From Sphingobacterium kitahiroshimense (GTDB lineage Bacteria > Bacteroidota > Bacteroidia > Sphingobacteriales > Sphingobacteriaceae): DNA of 64,000 nt. The position numbers and the translations under genes were made by a program. A model generated the notes under the pieces. It ran no database searches, had not been told where the DNA came from, and saw only the letters and a program-made list of their open reading frames with translations. Shown one piece after another: positions 41,773 through 51,755 of the stretch; within the stretch, counting starts at the first letter, position 1; each line of letters starts with the position of its first letter. The DNA lies in contig NZ_JAOQNK010000001.1 of NCBI RefSeq assembly GCF_025961315.1, positions 4,898,001-4,962,000 on the forward strand, written 5' to 3'.

Positions 41773-42201
41773 CTTTCTCTTGAGTAATTTAAGCGTTTTC
41801 TTTTTGTAATCAATCACTGCGCCATAAGGAGCTAAAATATCTCCTCCGATCACTCCGATCACAGGACGTAGATTCATCTGTTCGTAAGCATAGTTAATAG
41901 AACTGAGGTCAAGAACTGCAGCCCTATAATTTTTTATTTTCCAATCATGGATTTTAAAAAGAGGAATATGAATCAAAAAACTTTCCATGTTATTCGTGCC
42001 TAAACCTGTTGAAAGCGTATCGGTACTTTCTAATTGGAATTGGTCTGTGTGAATTTTTTCTAATTGGTTTTTATCAAAAACAGTCTTTGAAGCTCCAGTA
42101 TCTAAAACCATTAAATGGGTAGTTTCGTATAAAGTGACCTCTATTAAAATATGAGTGCCTTGCTCCTGTAATTGTAAAATCTGTAAGGGGATGATTGCCA
42201 T
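41734..42201 (-). CDS. Retropepsin-like aspartic protease domain protein
   Basis: This 155-residue protein is a single aspartic-protease-type domain. The active-site block HLMVLDTGASKTVFD contains the DTGA motif, and a second hydrophobic-Gly block VIGVIGGDILAPYGAVIDY corresponds to the flap and dimer side of gag-asp/clan AA proteins. There is no signal peptide. A dimer would be needed for catalysis. It lies 60 bases downstream of the AraC gene and may share its transcript. The 3' end overlaps the convergent MFS gene. Confidence 0.8.
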   Translation of the reverse strand: MAIIPLQILQLQEQGTHILIEVTLYETTHLMVLDTGASKTVFDKNQLEKIHTDQFQLESTDTLSTGLGTNNMESFLIHIPLFKIHDWKIKNYRAAVLDLSSINYAYEQMNLRPVIGVIGGDILAPYGAVIDYKKKTLKLLKRKLKLKEPFMNMQT

Positions 42202-42261
42202 ATTCCAAACATAGAAAAAATATGTGCTTCATGAAAGTTAAAGTATCTTTATTTAGATAGA

Positions 42262-42831
42262 TTAATGCACTTGATCTAAAGTTTGCCGTAAAGCGGTAGG
42301 ATTATTTAAATTTTTAAACTGCGTTGGTGTTAAACCTGTGTTTTTTTTGAATTGATTGCTGAGATATGCAGTGCTTGAATAATTAAGCTTTTCAGCGATT
42401 TCAGCTAATGAAAGTTCATCGTAAATTAATAACTCCTTAATATATTCTATTTTTTGGAAGATAGCATATTTTTCAATACTGATACTTGCTACAGAAGAGA
42501 AGAGGGCACTTAAAGAGCTGTATTCAACATGTAAATGATCACTTAATATATCTGATAAATTTTTATTCAGATAGTTATAAGGACAGCGTGTATAATCGAT
42601 GATCAGCAATTTTATTTTTTCAATAAGACGCGTGTTTCTATCATCGATTAATTCAAAACCAATAGCATGCAGATTTTCCTTCACTTTCTTTCGTTGTTCC
42701 GGTTGTAGTGAATGGTCCAACGTAACAACACCTAGTTGTAGATCATGATAAGGGATATGCAACTCTTTAAATATATTTTCTACAGCCATCTTACATCTAT
42801 TGCAGACCATATTTTTAATAAAGAGTTGCAT
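42262..42831 (-). CDS. AraC-family regulator with an HMA-like CxxC N-terminal domain
   Basis: This 189-residue protein starts MQLFIKNMVCNRCKMAVENIF, resembling the metal-binding loop of heavy-metal-associated domains (Cys10, Cys13), followed by a ferredoxin-like fold (ELHIPYHDLQLGVVTLD to LHAIGFELIDD). The C-terminal AraC DNA-binding half (about 110-180) contains SLAEIAEKLNYSSTAYLSNQFKKNTGLTP. A metal-responsive regulator is plausible but unproven. It lies seven bases downstream of mdh, suggesting shared transcription. Confidence 0.85.
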   Translation of the reverse strand: MQLFIKNMVCNRCKMAVENIFKELHIPYHDLQLGVVTLDHSLQPEQRKKVKENLHAIGFELIDDRNTRLIEKIKLLIIDYTRCPYNYLNKNLSDILSDHLHVEYSSLSALFSSVASISIEKYAIFQKIEYIKELLIYDELSLAEIAEKLNYSSTAYLSNQFKKNTGLTPTQFKNLNNPTALRQTLDQVH

Positions 42832-42838
42832 ATTATTT

Positions 42839-43777
42839 TTATAAAACGTTAATATCTTTTAGTACATTATTCATGTTTCGAACAGCATCCGCACTTTTGT
42901 GTAGTTTTTGCTTTTCCTCTTCCGAAAGCTTCAAAGGTACAATTTTATCCCATCCATTTTTATTGATGATGACTGGAACACCTAAATTGATATCCGATAA
43001 TCCAAATTCTCCATCCAAAAATACACTTGCTGTGAAAAGCTTGTTTTGATTTCTAACGATACTTTCAACGACAGCTGCAGTCGCTGCCCCAGGAGCATAC
43101 CATGCAGAGGTTCCGATTAAGGATGTCAAAGTTGCACCGCCTACCATTGTTTTCTGAATAATTTCTTCTTGCTCCTCCTCTGTTAAAAAATCAGTTACAG
43201 GAATACTATTCCATGTGGCATGTTTGATCAGAGGAATCATAGTCGTATCGCCGTGACCGCCGACAACAATTGCATTAAGGTCACTTGCAGAAGCGTTTAA
43301 TTTTTGACTTAGCTGATATTTAAATCGTGCAGAATCCAATGTTCCCCCCATACCTATGATTCTATTTTTTGGAAGACCAGAGCTTTTTAAAGCCAAATAT
43401 GTCATGGTATCCATTGGATTTGAAACAATAATAATAATGACCTCAGGAGAATGTTTGATCAAATTATCAACTACTGTTTTAACAATATTTGCATTAGTGC
43501 CGATTAGTTCTTCTCTGGTCATGCCCGGTTTTCTCGGAATTCCTGAAGTAATAACTGCTACAGTGGAGCCTGCGGTTGCACTGTAATCATTCGTTACACC
43601 TATTATTTTTGAGTCGAATCCCAATAAAGCAGCAGTCTGTGACATATCTTGTGCCTTACCTTCAGCAAACCCTTCCTTGATATCTAAAAGGATGATTTCT
43701 TCAGCAACCTCTCTTCTAATTAAATTATCTGCAGTTGTCGCTCCAACTGCTCCTGCACCAACTATTGTAACTTTCAT
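42839..43777 (-). CDS. mdh: Malate dehydrogenase
   Basis: This 312-residue enzyme of the LDH/MDH superfamily has the NAD fold VTIVGAGAVGATTADNL with the acidic residue in LLDIKEG, and the substrate loop IPRKPGMTREEL whose second-arginine context marks malate specificity. It continues with VSNPMDTMTYLALK and the catalytic VGGHGDTTMIPL (His). It interconverts malate and oxaloacetate in the TCA cycle. It is the first gene of an apparent run mdh-araC-retropepsin. Confidence 0.95.
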   Translation of the reverse strand: MKVTIVGAGAVGATTADNLIRREVAEEIILLDIKEGFAEGKAQDMSQTAALLGFDSKIIGVTNDYSATAGSTVAVITSGIPRKPGMTREELIGTNANIVKTVVDNLIKHSPEVIIIIVSNPMDTMTYLALKSSGLPKNRIIGMGGTLDSARFKYQLSQKLNASASDLNAIVVGGHGDTTMIPLIKHATWNSIPVTDFLTEEEQEEIIQKTMVGGATLTSLIGTSAWYAPGAATAAVVESIVRNQNKLFTASVFLDGEFGLSDINLGVPVIINKNGWDKIVPLKLSEEEKQKLHKSADAVRNMNNVLKDINVL

Positions 43778-43875
43778 AAGCCTTTTAATTTTGGTCCTTA
43801 GACATTAATTTTTCTTTGAATTTACTCAATAAATAGTAGGAAAGCAATTAAGTTGTATAAAAAATGATAGGAAAT

Positions 43876-43903
43876 AAAAAGGAGAACTTTCGTTCTCCTT
43901 TTT
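43876..43903 (-). terminator. Intrinsic terminator after tamL
   Basis: AAAAAGGAGAAC and GTTCTCCTTTTT form a perfect 12-bp stem with the loop TTTC, one base beyond the tamL stop codon. Confidence 0.88.
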
Positions 43904-43904
43904 A

Positions 43905-46208
43905 TTAAAATGGATAGCCAATAGCTAGATTAAACATTAAGTTGTCCTTGCGCCATCTGCTACTTCCTAAATCAATATCTTTCAAGACCCAACGCTCTCC
44001 TTTATCCAAATATGGAATACGGAATGGAATAGCAAAATCTGTTCTTAATATAAGAAAAGTAAAGTCAAATCTTAAACCTAAACCGCCACCGACAGCTAAT
44101 TCAGTCAAGAAATCTTTGCTAAATTTTGCTCCGGGCTTTTCATCATCTGTATTTTGTAGCCACACATTACCGGCATCAATAAATGCCGCCCAATGGACAA
44201 AACCAGCCAATTTAGCACGATATTCTGTACTCATTTCCAATTTTATATCTCCAGTTTGATCAGCATAGAACTTATTGGTCCCAATGTTTTGAGGTTTTAA
44301 AGTTCCTGGACCAATTGCTCGAGCAGCAAAAGCGCGAATACTGTTTGGACCACCCACATAATACTGTTTTAGATAGGGTAAAGCACGGGAGTTACCATAA
44401 GAGTAACTTAGACCTAAACTGACTCGCGATGCTAATTGTGAATTTTCACTTAGTTTTAAATAATGTCTACCATCACCACTTACCTTGATATATTGAGAAA
44501 AATAAGCGTTGAATAATTTAAATGTTTTACCCTCATTGTAGTTGGCACCTTTTATCAATCCCAATACATTACCAGATAAATCTAAATTTCCTTTAAAATA
44601 AAAGGTGTTTTTTAGATTTTTGTTCATCATATTGGATAAAGTAAAATTATAATTTGGACCAATAGTAAACTGTGGCTCTATAGCATGTTTTAGCGTTGGT
44701 ACCGTATCCATCTGGGCTTTATATTCGTCTGAAATACGGCTGGGCTGTACATATGTAATCTCTAATAATCCCAAATCATGTTGTTTCTCTTCAGATTCCT
44801 GCCAGATATAACCATAGTCTAGTTTTAGAGATCGTAATGTATATGCTCGAGTTCTATTTAAGAATTCAAATCCCGTTTTGATGTAGGTTTTTGGTATAAA
44901 TCTACGACTGGGATTTATTTTGAAAGGCGAAAGAATACGGGGAAATGTTAAAGTAAGATCTGCACCATAGCGATAATAGCTTGAGTTTAGACTTACACTT
45001 CCACCGGTCTGTGTTTCGTATCCACCAAAAACATTTAGACTTAACAGTTCGGCACCTCTAAAGGCATTGCGTAATTGCCAGTTCACATTAAGTTCGGATC
45101 CATTATATACCGAAGCCATTTTTCCTAACAATTCGAGACGAATAGATTTCTTAGGAAGAGGAGTAAGATAGTAATATACATCTAGTCCGTTTTTGACATC
45201 TTTACTATCAACGAAGTTGTTTTTAACAAATTTGAAGCTATTTAGATTTACAAGATGACTGATTGTTTTATTATGGGCACCGCGATTATAACGATCTCCT
45301 TTTTTAAAGAAGATATGGTTAGCTATAACGGGTTTTCTAAAGGTATTTTTTGGATCTATAAAGTAATATGAACTATCGAATAATTGCGCATTACGTGGAG
45401 CACGTTGATATCCTGTACCTTCGTCCGTATAATTTGGATAGATGTATATATTATTTATCTTGGATGGTGATTTAGCTATAACAGGTGTTTCAGGTTTAAT
45501 AGTGACATATAAATTGACTTTATTATCTCCAATTGTACTATCTGCTTCCACCAATATATAGTCAGGACTGAAATAATAGTACCCAATATTTTTAAGTTCA
45601 TTATCAATCCGATCACGTTCATTCAGGATATCATCTAAACTATAATGCTTACCAACCTTTAAAAGAGACTTATCACGAGATAGGAGTATATCTCGGCCAA
45701 GCTGTATCGTACTGTCTACATTAAACGTAACAGATTTTATTTTATAAATCAGATTAGTCGTCGCAATATAGTGTATGGTCGCTTCTTTATCCTTAATTGT
45801 AGTGTCAGACTTTACCTCTGCATTAAAGAAACCAATATTTTCAAGTCGATTTCTTAACAGGTTTTCATTATATTCCCTATTTACATCACTCAATAAAACG
45901 GGTTCTTCACCCATTTTTTTTAGTTGTCTGCGAATGAAGTTTTTTCCAACTGAATCACCAGCCATGTTGTTGAAAGCTAGTTTGTAACGCCATCCAAAAA
46001 GTGTCTTATTGGGTTTGGGCATTAATACCTGTTCCAGATGCGTAGCTAAGGCCTTTTTATGTTCTTTGGAAATCGTATCCGATTCAATATCGACATGGCC
46101 ATCCACATATAAGGACTGACCCTCTTTTAAATTTTTTGTGGTCGAACAAGAAGCAATGAAAAGCCCTATAAATACAACAAAAGCTATAAATTGATTGCTA
46201 TTTTTCAT
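43905..46208 (-). CDS. tamL: TamL-type lipoprotein of the BamA/TamA family
   Basis: From 46208 this is a 767-residue protein with a lipoprotein signal, lipobox FIASC (about residue 20). POTRA-like domains fill about 30-400 (LRNRLENIGFFNAEV and others). An Omp85-type beta-barrel follows, with YYVGGPNSIRAFAARAIGPG near the conserved lid-loop arginine and a C-terminal FNLAIGYPF. Lipidated TamA relatives (TamL) replace TamA in Bacteroidota. With TamB they help insert outer-membrane proteins or move phospholipids. The gene overlaps the end of tamB by 11 bases, or by 29 if the start is 46226. A terminator follows. Confidence 0.9.
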   Translation of the reverse strand: MKNSNQFIAFVVFIGLFIASCSTTKNLKEGQSLYVDGHVDIESDTISKEHKKALATHLEQVLMPKPNKTLFGWRYKLAFNNMAGDSVGKNFIRRQLKKMGEEPVLLSDVNREYNENLLRNRLENIGFFNAEVKSDTTIKDKEATIHYIATTNLIYKIKSVTFNVDSTIQLGRDILLSRDKSLLKVGKHYSLDDILNERDRIDNELKNIGYYYFSPDYILVEADSTIGDNKVNLYVTIKPETPVIAKSPSKINNIYIYPNYTDEGTGYQRAPRNAQLFDSSYYFIDPKNTFRKPVIANHIFFKKGDRYNRGAHNKTISHLVNLNSFKFVKNNFVDSKDVKNGLDVYYYLTPLPKKSIRLELLGKMASVYNGSELNVNWQLRNAFRGAELLSLNVFGGYETQTGGSVSLNSSYYRYGADLTLTFPRILSPFKINPSRRFIPKTYIKTGFEFLNRTRAYTLRSLKLDYGYIWQESEEKQHDLGLLEITYVQPSRISDEYKAQMDTVPTLKHAIEPQFTIGPNYNFTLSNMMNKNLKNTFYFKGNLDLSGNVLGLIKGANYNEGKTFKLFNAYFSQYIKVSGDGRHYLKLSENSQLASRVSLGLSYSYGNSRALPYLKQYYVGGPNSIRAFAARAIGPGTLKPQNIGTNKFYADQTGDIKLEMSTEYRAKLAGFVHWAAFIDAGNVWLQNTDDEKPGAKFSKDFLTELAVGGGLGLRFDFTFLILRTDFAIPFRIPYLDKGERWVLKDIDLGSSRWRKDNLMFNLAIGYPF

Positions 46209-49200
46209 TATTCTCCCTTTCTTCATTTCTAATCACTTTTTCTCCTATTGTATCTGTTTTCTGATTCGTTGAATCAGTCTTATTGCTTGGTTTGGTTTGC
46301 TGGATTTGTTTTCTATCCAAGTAACGTTCTTTATATTTCTTAGGATCGTTACGCATCATACTATCTCGAATTGCAAAGCGGACGCTGTCCCTGTAAACGG
46401 AGTCGGTTTCCATACGTTCTACGTCAAAACGTTTACGGAAATTTTTGCTTCGGGTATTATATTCATTTAATTTTTTAGAATTCATCCAAATTTCTCTGAA
46501 TTTATTGTAGCTCATATTGATGATAAATCCAATACCTGTTTCAACATATTGGCCCTGAAGTGTTACTTGATATTGGTTTTTCCGATATACGCGAGCGAAA
46601 TAGCGACCATCTTGAGACAGTTGATAATCTAGACTAATATCTCCGGCAATATTCGCAGCTTGCTCTCCAGGTCTTGAATTCCCTTCAACTTCAAAATTCG
46701 AACCTATAGTGATTTTCAAACGGTCGTTAAATAGCATTTTTGAAACACCAATATTTAAATCGGTACGTGTTTCCCCAACTCCAGTTGTAAAATCCTGCTC
46801 GGATTGTAAGTCAAAATCTAATTCCACTCCTTTAATTAAATCCGAAGCTAGTCGGTTTAACTGTGACGTTAGTAATGAACTCACACTATTACGTGCCATA
46901 GATTCGACACCGCCACCACCAGATAAACTTTCAAATGGATTAGAAGCCAAAAAGCGTCCTAATACGATCAATGAGAAAACCTGCTTATTCATTTCAGAAG
47001 GGTCTGTTCGTATTTGTGAAAGGGCATTATTGACTTTACTCACCACATCTTGAGACGCAATGGCGTTATTTTCATCCAGATCAATATCAAATCCTAGTTT
47101 AGGCTCGAATAACTTTTCTGTGATTAATAAATTGACATTAAATGGTACTCGCTGTTTGTATAGATTAGAATTATCTGCACCAAGTTGAGTTTGTACCAAT
47201 TCCAGGGTAGGGGCCTTGACTTTGTATACTGCAGTGATATCCATTCTCGCATCTAGCGGGTCTCCTGCCCATGTAATTGTACTTCCTTCTTTAAATAAGA
47301 ACTCACGTTTCACAGGCCCAAAAGAAAACGAATAACTTCCTTTGTCGACCGTATAAGTTCCCGACATGGTGATTTTGTTACTCGCATCGATACCTGCATT
47401 TAATTCAGCTTCACCTTGGATGTTTAAGGCGTCCTGAGATCCTTCGTCAAGAATAACTTTGAATTTAGCATTCTTGTCAGTTTGAAGATTCAGCGTCACA
47501 TCGATTCCTGTTAATTTTGTTGTTGTTAGTGAATCCAATTTTGCAAAAACATTTGCTCTTGTTGTATCACTTTTATCAACAAATTCTACGACACCTTTTC
47601 GCTCCACCATACCAGGGTCATCATTCGGCATAATGAATACAAAATCAGTTTTATCTTGAACTTTGATATTTCCATCGACAACAGGTTTATCCAATGTGCC
47701 TCTTATACGTAGATCAGAAGAAACGTACATTTTACCAAAGAACAGATCATTATCCTCCCGAGTCGAATTCACAACTTCAAAGTTATCAGTCTTAAGATTC
47801 AAATTAAAGTCATAATCTGTATAGTTTTTAGTTAAAATGGTACCATTCAAATCACCAGTATTGCCTTTTTTATCTTTGATGTTGAAATTGGATAAAGAGA
47901 TTCCCCTATTATCAAAACTAATTTTTTCGTTATCAATTAAGAACGCCGCATTAAGCATAGCAACATTAAATTCAGCACCATTAAAATTCAGATCACCGTT
48001 GATAACAGGTCTATCAGTCGTACCGGATATTTTAAGCTCTCCTTGGACATCCCCTTTAGATTCTTTTAAGTACCCAAAGCTGAAAGCTTGAATTGTCTTC
48101 ATTTTTAAAGGAGCAATGTTGAGCGTAGCATCAAAAGTAGCTTCTCCAGTTGGAGGACTTATAAACTCTCCGATTAAACTGACGTTATTGCCATTTTCAG
48201 TAATACTGACATTGGCTGCATACGTGTTTTCTTTTTCATTATTAACTTTAATATTGACATTTCCAATTGTATCCGTCCCTAAGTAAAATTTATCAATTCC
48301 AATATCTGATACAAAAACAGGGTTACTTTCAAGGCGTGAAATCGTTGCTTGTCCATTAATACCACCACCAATATTCATGTCATCAGCGGCAATCATTTTA
48401 CTGAGGGTCTCAATTCTGAAATTTTTAAAAAGTAGATCTATAGGTGAATTCAGAACACTATCCTGTGATTTAATTTCCAATAACTGTCCCTTGTTTTCCA
48501 GAATGAAATTATGAGCTTGAATACCCGCTTTACCAAAGGATAAAACATTCGTACTATCGACATTCCATTTATCATAATTTAGCATTAATCCATCTTCTAG
48601 TAAGCTAAAAAGAAAGTTGCCACGATCTACTTTCATATGGGCACCTAAATGGTACTGTTCTTTATCTTTTTTGTCTTTAATCCAAACGCCAAAATCTAAG
48701 TTATTTTTAATGACTTTACCACTGAGTACCGTATTGATCAATTCGATATTGCTAACTTTTATTTTGTTAATCAAAGCAGAATAATACATGGTGCTGTCAA
48801 CTGTTGTCAGATCAAAAGTCACACTATTAATATCTGTGCCTGCATAAACAATTTTTGGTGCATCGAGCTTAGCCTGGATTAACTTGTTCTTACTATTAAA
48901 CATACCATCAAGTGTGATGTCTTTCATTTCAGTCAGATCAGGTAAGAAGTCCTTTATAAATTTTGTTCTGGTCAACTGAGCAGAAAATTCAAATTGTTGA
49001 TCTTCGTATTTTGGAATGGTTACAGGAGCTCCAGGTTGATAATAAACGTGTGCAATGTCTTGTATTGCTGTACCAAGCTCCATTAATTTATATTTACCAA
49101 CTAAATGGGCATTTAAAAAGGCAGATTTTAACATTAAAAGATTTGAGCTGCTATCCGAACGAGCGATAATTGAAATACTATCAAGAGTGTAGCGGTCATT

Positions 49201-51468
49201 ATTGTATGCAATTGAAGAATTGATGATATGTGCTTCTCCATTCAGGAAATTAGGGTCTGCTGTTTCAAAATTTCCGACCATTTTGCCATGATAACGGAAG
49301 TCATCATCCATTAACTTTAAATTCTGTAAATTAATGCTATCGACCATCAGTTCAAAATCGACTTTCGGATATTTTGCATGCATATTCGCGGTAGCATTTA
49401 AATTGAATTTGACATTTGGATCAATACTATTAATTGAAGCTTCGATATCGCCTGCATTAGCATTCATATTCATATCGATATTATGGTATTGATATCCTAA
49501 AGCATCCAGACGGATTAGTTTTCCGTCCACATTCGCTATCGCTTTTTTAGGATCTAATCCATGCCCTTTTACGTTGGCTTCAAATGATAAGATACCTAAA
49601 ACAGAATCTTGTTTCAAAATTTTTCCGATGTCAAAGTCTTTAATAGATACGTAAGCATCATATGTCGTATCACGCTTTGCCATATCAAATTTACCATTTA
49701 CTTTAGCAGTTCCTTTTTCCGTCACTAAGGATAAATTGGTGTTGAATGATTGCATTCCCCCTTTAAATGTTCCAGTAAGCCCTATTGCATTTGGAAGTTC
49801 AAGATTTTTAGGAAATAATGATTTGGCAACAAGTTGTTCAATATCAGATCGGCCAGTTGTGAATTTTTTGAGCGTAAGGTCAATAGACATCTTATCAACA
49901 TTAGGAAGACCCTTGAGTCTAGCACTGGCAATTACTTTTGTATTCGATAATGTGCTGAAATCTAAGTGTGGGATATTGAGATCGTTCAGTTTTCCCATTA
50001 CTTTTCCGTCAATATTGAATTTTTTATTCATGAGCGGATGCATGATCTCCATAGTATCCAAGAACGGAGCAAAATAATAAATATCGCGCATATCAACATG
50101 ACTCTTTTTAATGTTGGCATTGACAGTAAGCAATTCAGGTTTTTCCGATATAGCCTCTAAAGAAGGATAAGATATTTTAATATAATCTTGTAATAATGTT
50201 TTAGAAGTTGCAGCATACAGATTTTTGATCTCAGCACCTGTATTGGTATAGATAAAATCACCTTTTAGATTTTTAATTTCGAAACCGGAGTGATCTTTTG
50301 CTGTTAATGATTTTAGCGATCCGCTAATTGAATCTGCGCTATAATACAAATCAGTCATCGCAGTATTGATCGCAGGGATTTTAATATTGAAATAATCAAA
50401 TCCTTTCATCCGTGCTTGATTGTCATCTTTATACCATACATTGGTATTATTGATGTTGATGTCCGAAACAGAAACAATCCAATTAACCTTGGATGGTGCT
50501 GATGCTGTTGTATTTTTATCTGCGGCTGGTTTAGTTATTTTTGCTATTTTATCAAAAAACACCTGTGAATCAGATCCTTCTAAATTAATCTTTTTTATTG
50601 AAACAATTTCCTTATTAAGATCAATACTATTAATATCCGCGTGTAGCTTTTGAATGGCAAACCTTGTTCTCAGTTTTCCCGCTTTATCTTCATATCGAAC
50701 ATTGATATTTCGCAGGTCTGCCGTATTAATACCAATATCAGGTAATAAAGAAGTGGCAATTGCAGTGGAATCAGTAATTCCAAAATCTTCAACACTGGGG
50801 CCATCGCCTTCTTGGGTAGGATTCCATTGTGTGACTAATGCACTTAAGCCGTCAATAGTAACTTTTGGCATATCAAATGCCATATTTTTTGTCAAGTCAA
50901 ATTTCTTGATCCTGGTGTCAAAATGTTTCAAATAGACGTCAGCGCTCGTGCCAATTACGTCATCGGCATATACCACATGAAAACGATCAAAGATAACTTT
51001 GTCCATATTGAATACCATAGCAGAAGAAGTATCAGTTTTTGCTTTGGTACTTTCAGGACTCGCAAATGCTTTTATGATATAGTCAAAATTGAAACTGCTG
51101 TCAGGCATAGACCGACGTATTTTTGCGGTAATGCCAGTAGCCTCCAGTTGCTGGATTTCTACTGTACTTTTTAGTAGTTTCATCATATTGATGTCCACTT
51201 TGATGGCCTCACCTGCTACTAATGTATCTCTAGATTGATCTTCCAGATAGATGTTCTCTAAAACAAGTTTTTTTGGAAATTCAATATTGATGCTACCAAT
51301 ATGAAAGGGCGTGCCAATTTTGCCCTCAACATAAGTGGCTACTTTTCCGGCAATAAAATTTTGCACGGAAGGAAGTCGAATCAAAAAAATAATGAGAAGT
51401 AAGAGTCCAATGACAGATCCAATAATCCATAAAAGGGTCTTTAATGCGATACGGCTAAATTTATTCAA
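46198..51468 (-). CDS. tamB: Translocation and assembly module protein TamB (DUF490)
   Basis: This 1756-residue protein is an AsmA-superfamily bridge protein. One N-terminal membrane helix (TLLWIIGSVIGLLLLIIFLI) anchors it to the inner membrane, and a long run of beta-strand repeats spans the periplasm. The C-terminal DUF490 domain contains KGSYSFSFGPVKREFLFKEGS and ITWAGDPLDARMDITAVYKV. A charged tail (RKQIQQTKPSN and on) follows the domain. TamB partners with the outer-membrane protein encoded next, for outer-membrane assembly or lipid transport. The end overlaps the tamL start, so the two are coupled. Confidence 0.93.
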   Translation of the reverse strand: MNKFSRIALKTLLWIIGSVIGLLLLIIFLIRLPSVQNFIAGKVATYVEGKIGTPFHIGSINIEFPKKLVLENIYLEDQSRDTLVAGEAIKVDINMMKLLKSTVEIQQLEATGITAKIRRSMPDSSFNFDYIIKAFASPESTKAKTDTSSAMVFNMDKVIFDRFHVVYADDVIGTSADVYLKHFDTRIKKFDLTKNMAFDMPKVTIDGLSALVTQWNPTQEGDGPSVEDFGITDSTAIATSLLPDIGINTADLRNINVRYEDKAGKLRTRFAIQKLHADINSIDLNKEIVSIKKINLEGSDSQVFFDKIAKITKPAADKNTTASAPSKVNWIVSVSDININNTNVWYKDDNQARMKGFDYFNIKIPAINTAMTDLYYSADSISGSLKSLTAKDHSGFEIKNLKGDFIYTNTGAEIKNLYAATSKTLLQDYIKISYPSLEAISEKPELLTVNANIKKSHVDMRDIYYFAPFLDTMEIMHPLMNKKFNIDGKVMGKLNDLNIPHLDFSTLSNTKVIASARLKGLPNVDKMSIDLTLKKFTTGRSDIEQLVAKSLFPKNLELPNAIGLTGTFKGGMQSFNTNLSLVTEKGTAKVNGKFDMAKRDTTYDAYVSIKDFDIGKILKQDSVLGILSFEANVKGHGLDPKKAIANVDGKLIRLDALGYQYHNIDMNMNANAGDIEASINSIDPNVKFNLNATANMHAKYPKVDFELMVDSINLQNLKLMDDDFRYHGKMVGNFETADPNFLNGEAHIINSSIAYNNDRYTLDSISIIARSDSSSNLLMLKSAFLNAHLVGKYKLMELGTAIQDIAHVYYQPGAPVTIPKYEDQQFEFSAQLTRTKFIKDFLPDLTEMKDITLDGMFNSKNKLIQAKLDAPKIVYAGTDINSVTFDLTTVDSTMYYSALINKIKVSNIELINTVLSGKVIKNNLDFGVWIKDKKDKEQYHLGAHMKVDRGNFLFSLLEDGLMLNYDKWNVDSTNVLSFGKAGIQAHNFILENKGQLLEIKSQDSVLNSPIDLLFKNFRIETLSKMIAADDMNIGGGINGQATISRLESNPVFVSDIGIDKFYLGTDTIGNVNIKVNNEKENTYAANVSITENGNNVSLIGEFISPPTGEATFDATLNIAPLKMKTIQAFSFGYLKESKGDVQGELKISGTTDRPVINGDLNFNGAEFNVAMLNAAFLIDNEKISFDNRGISLSNFNIKDKKGNTGDLNGTILTKNYTDYDFNLNLKTDNFEVVNSTREDNDLFFGKMYVSSDLRIRGTLDKPVVDGNIKVQDKTDFVFIMPNDDPGMVERKGVVEFVDKSDTTRANVFAKLDSLTTTKLTGIDVTLNLQTDKNAKFKVILDEGSQDALNIQGEAELNAGIDASNKITMSGTYTVDKGSYSFSFGPVKREFLFKEGSTITWAGDPLDARMDITAVYKVKAPTLELVQTQLGADNSNLYKQRVPFNVNLLITEKLFEPKLGFDIDLDENNAIASQDVVSKVNNALSQIRTDPSEMNKQVFSLIVLGRFLASNPFESLSGGGGVESMARNSVSSLLTSQLNRLASDLIKGVELDFDLQSEQDFTTGVGETRTDLNIGVSKMLFNDRLKITIGSNFEVEGNSRPGEQAANIAGDISLDYQLSQDGRYFARVYRKNQYQVTLQGQYVETGIGFIINMSYNKFREIWMNSKKLNEYNTRSKNFRKRFDVERMETDSVYRDSVRFAIRDSMMRNDPKKYKERYLDRKQIQQTKPSNKTDSTNQKTDTIGEKVIRNEERENNEK

Positions 51469-51755
51469 AATATTTTTTAGTCTTTATATAAACCTTAATT
51501 TATTATTATAACGTAAAACAAGTGATTATGTTTATATCTTATTTACTATTTTACATTTAATTTTATTACAAAGAAGGATGGATATTCCAGTTTTTCTCCA
51601 AGAACTAAATATAGGGAGAAGTATTTGTAATGTTGTCGAAATTAATCAAAAATAGTGCCTTATTTCTAGTATACAACCTCTATTTTTAAGTTTGGCTTTT
51701 AGATTGGTTTTTTGCTTTTTTTCTACGTATATTCGAGATAATCAACATAAAACAA

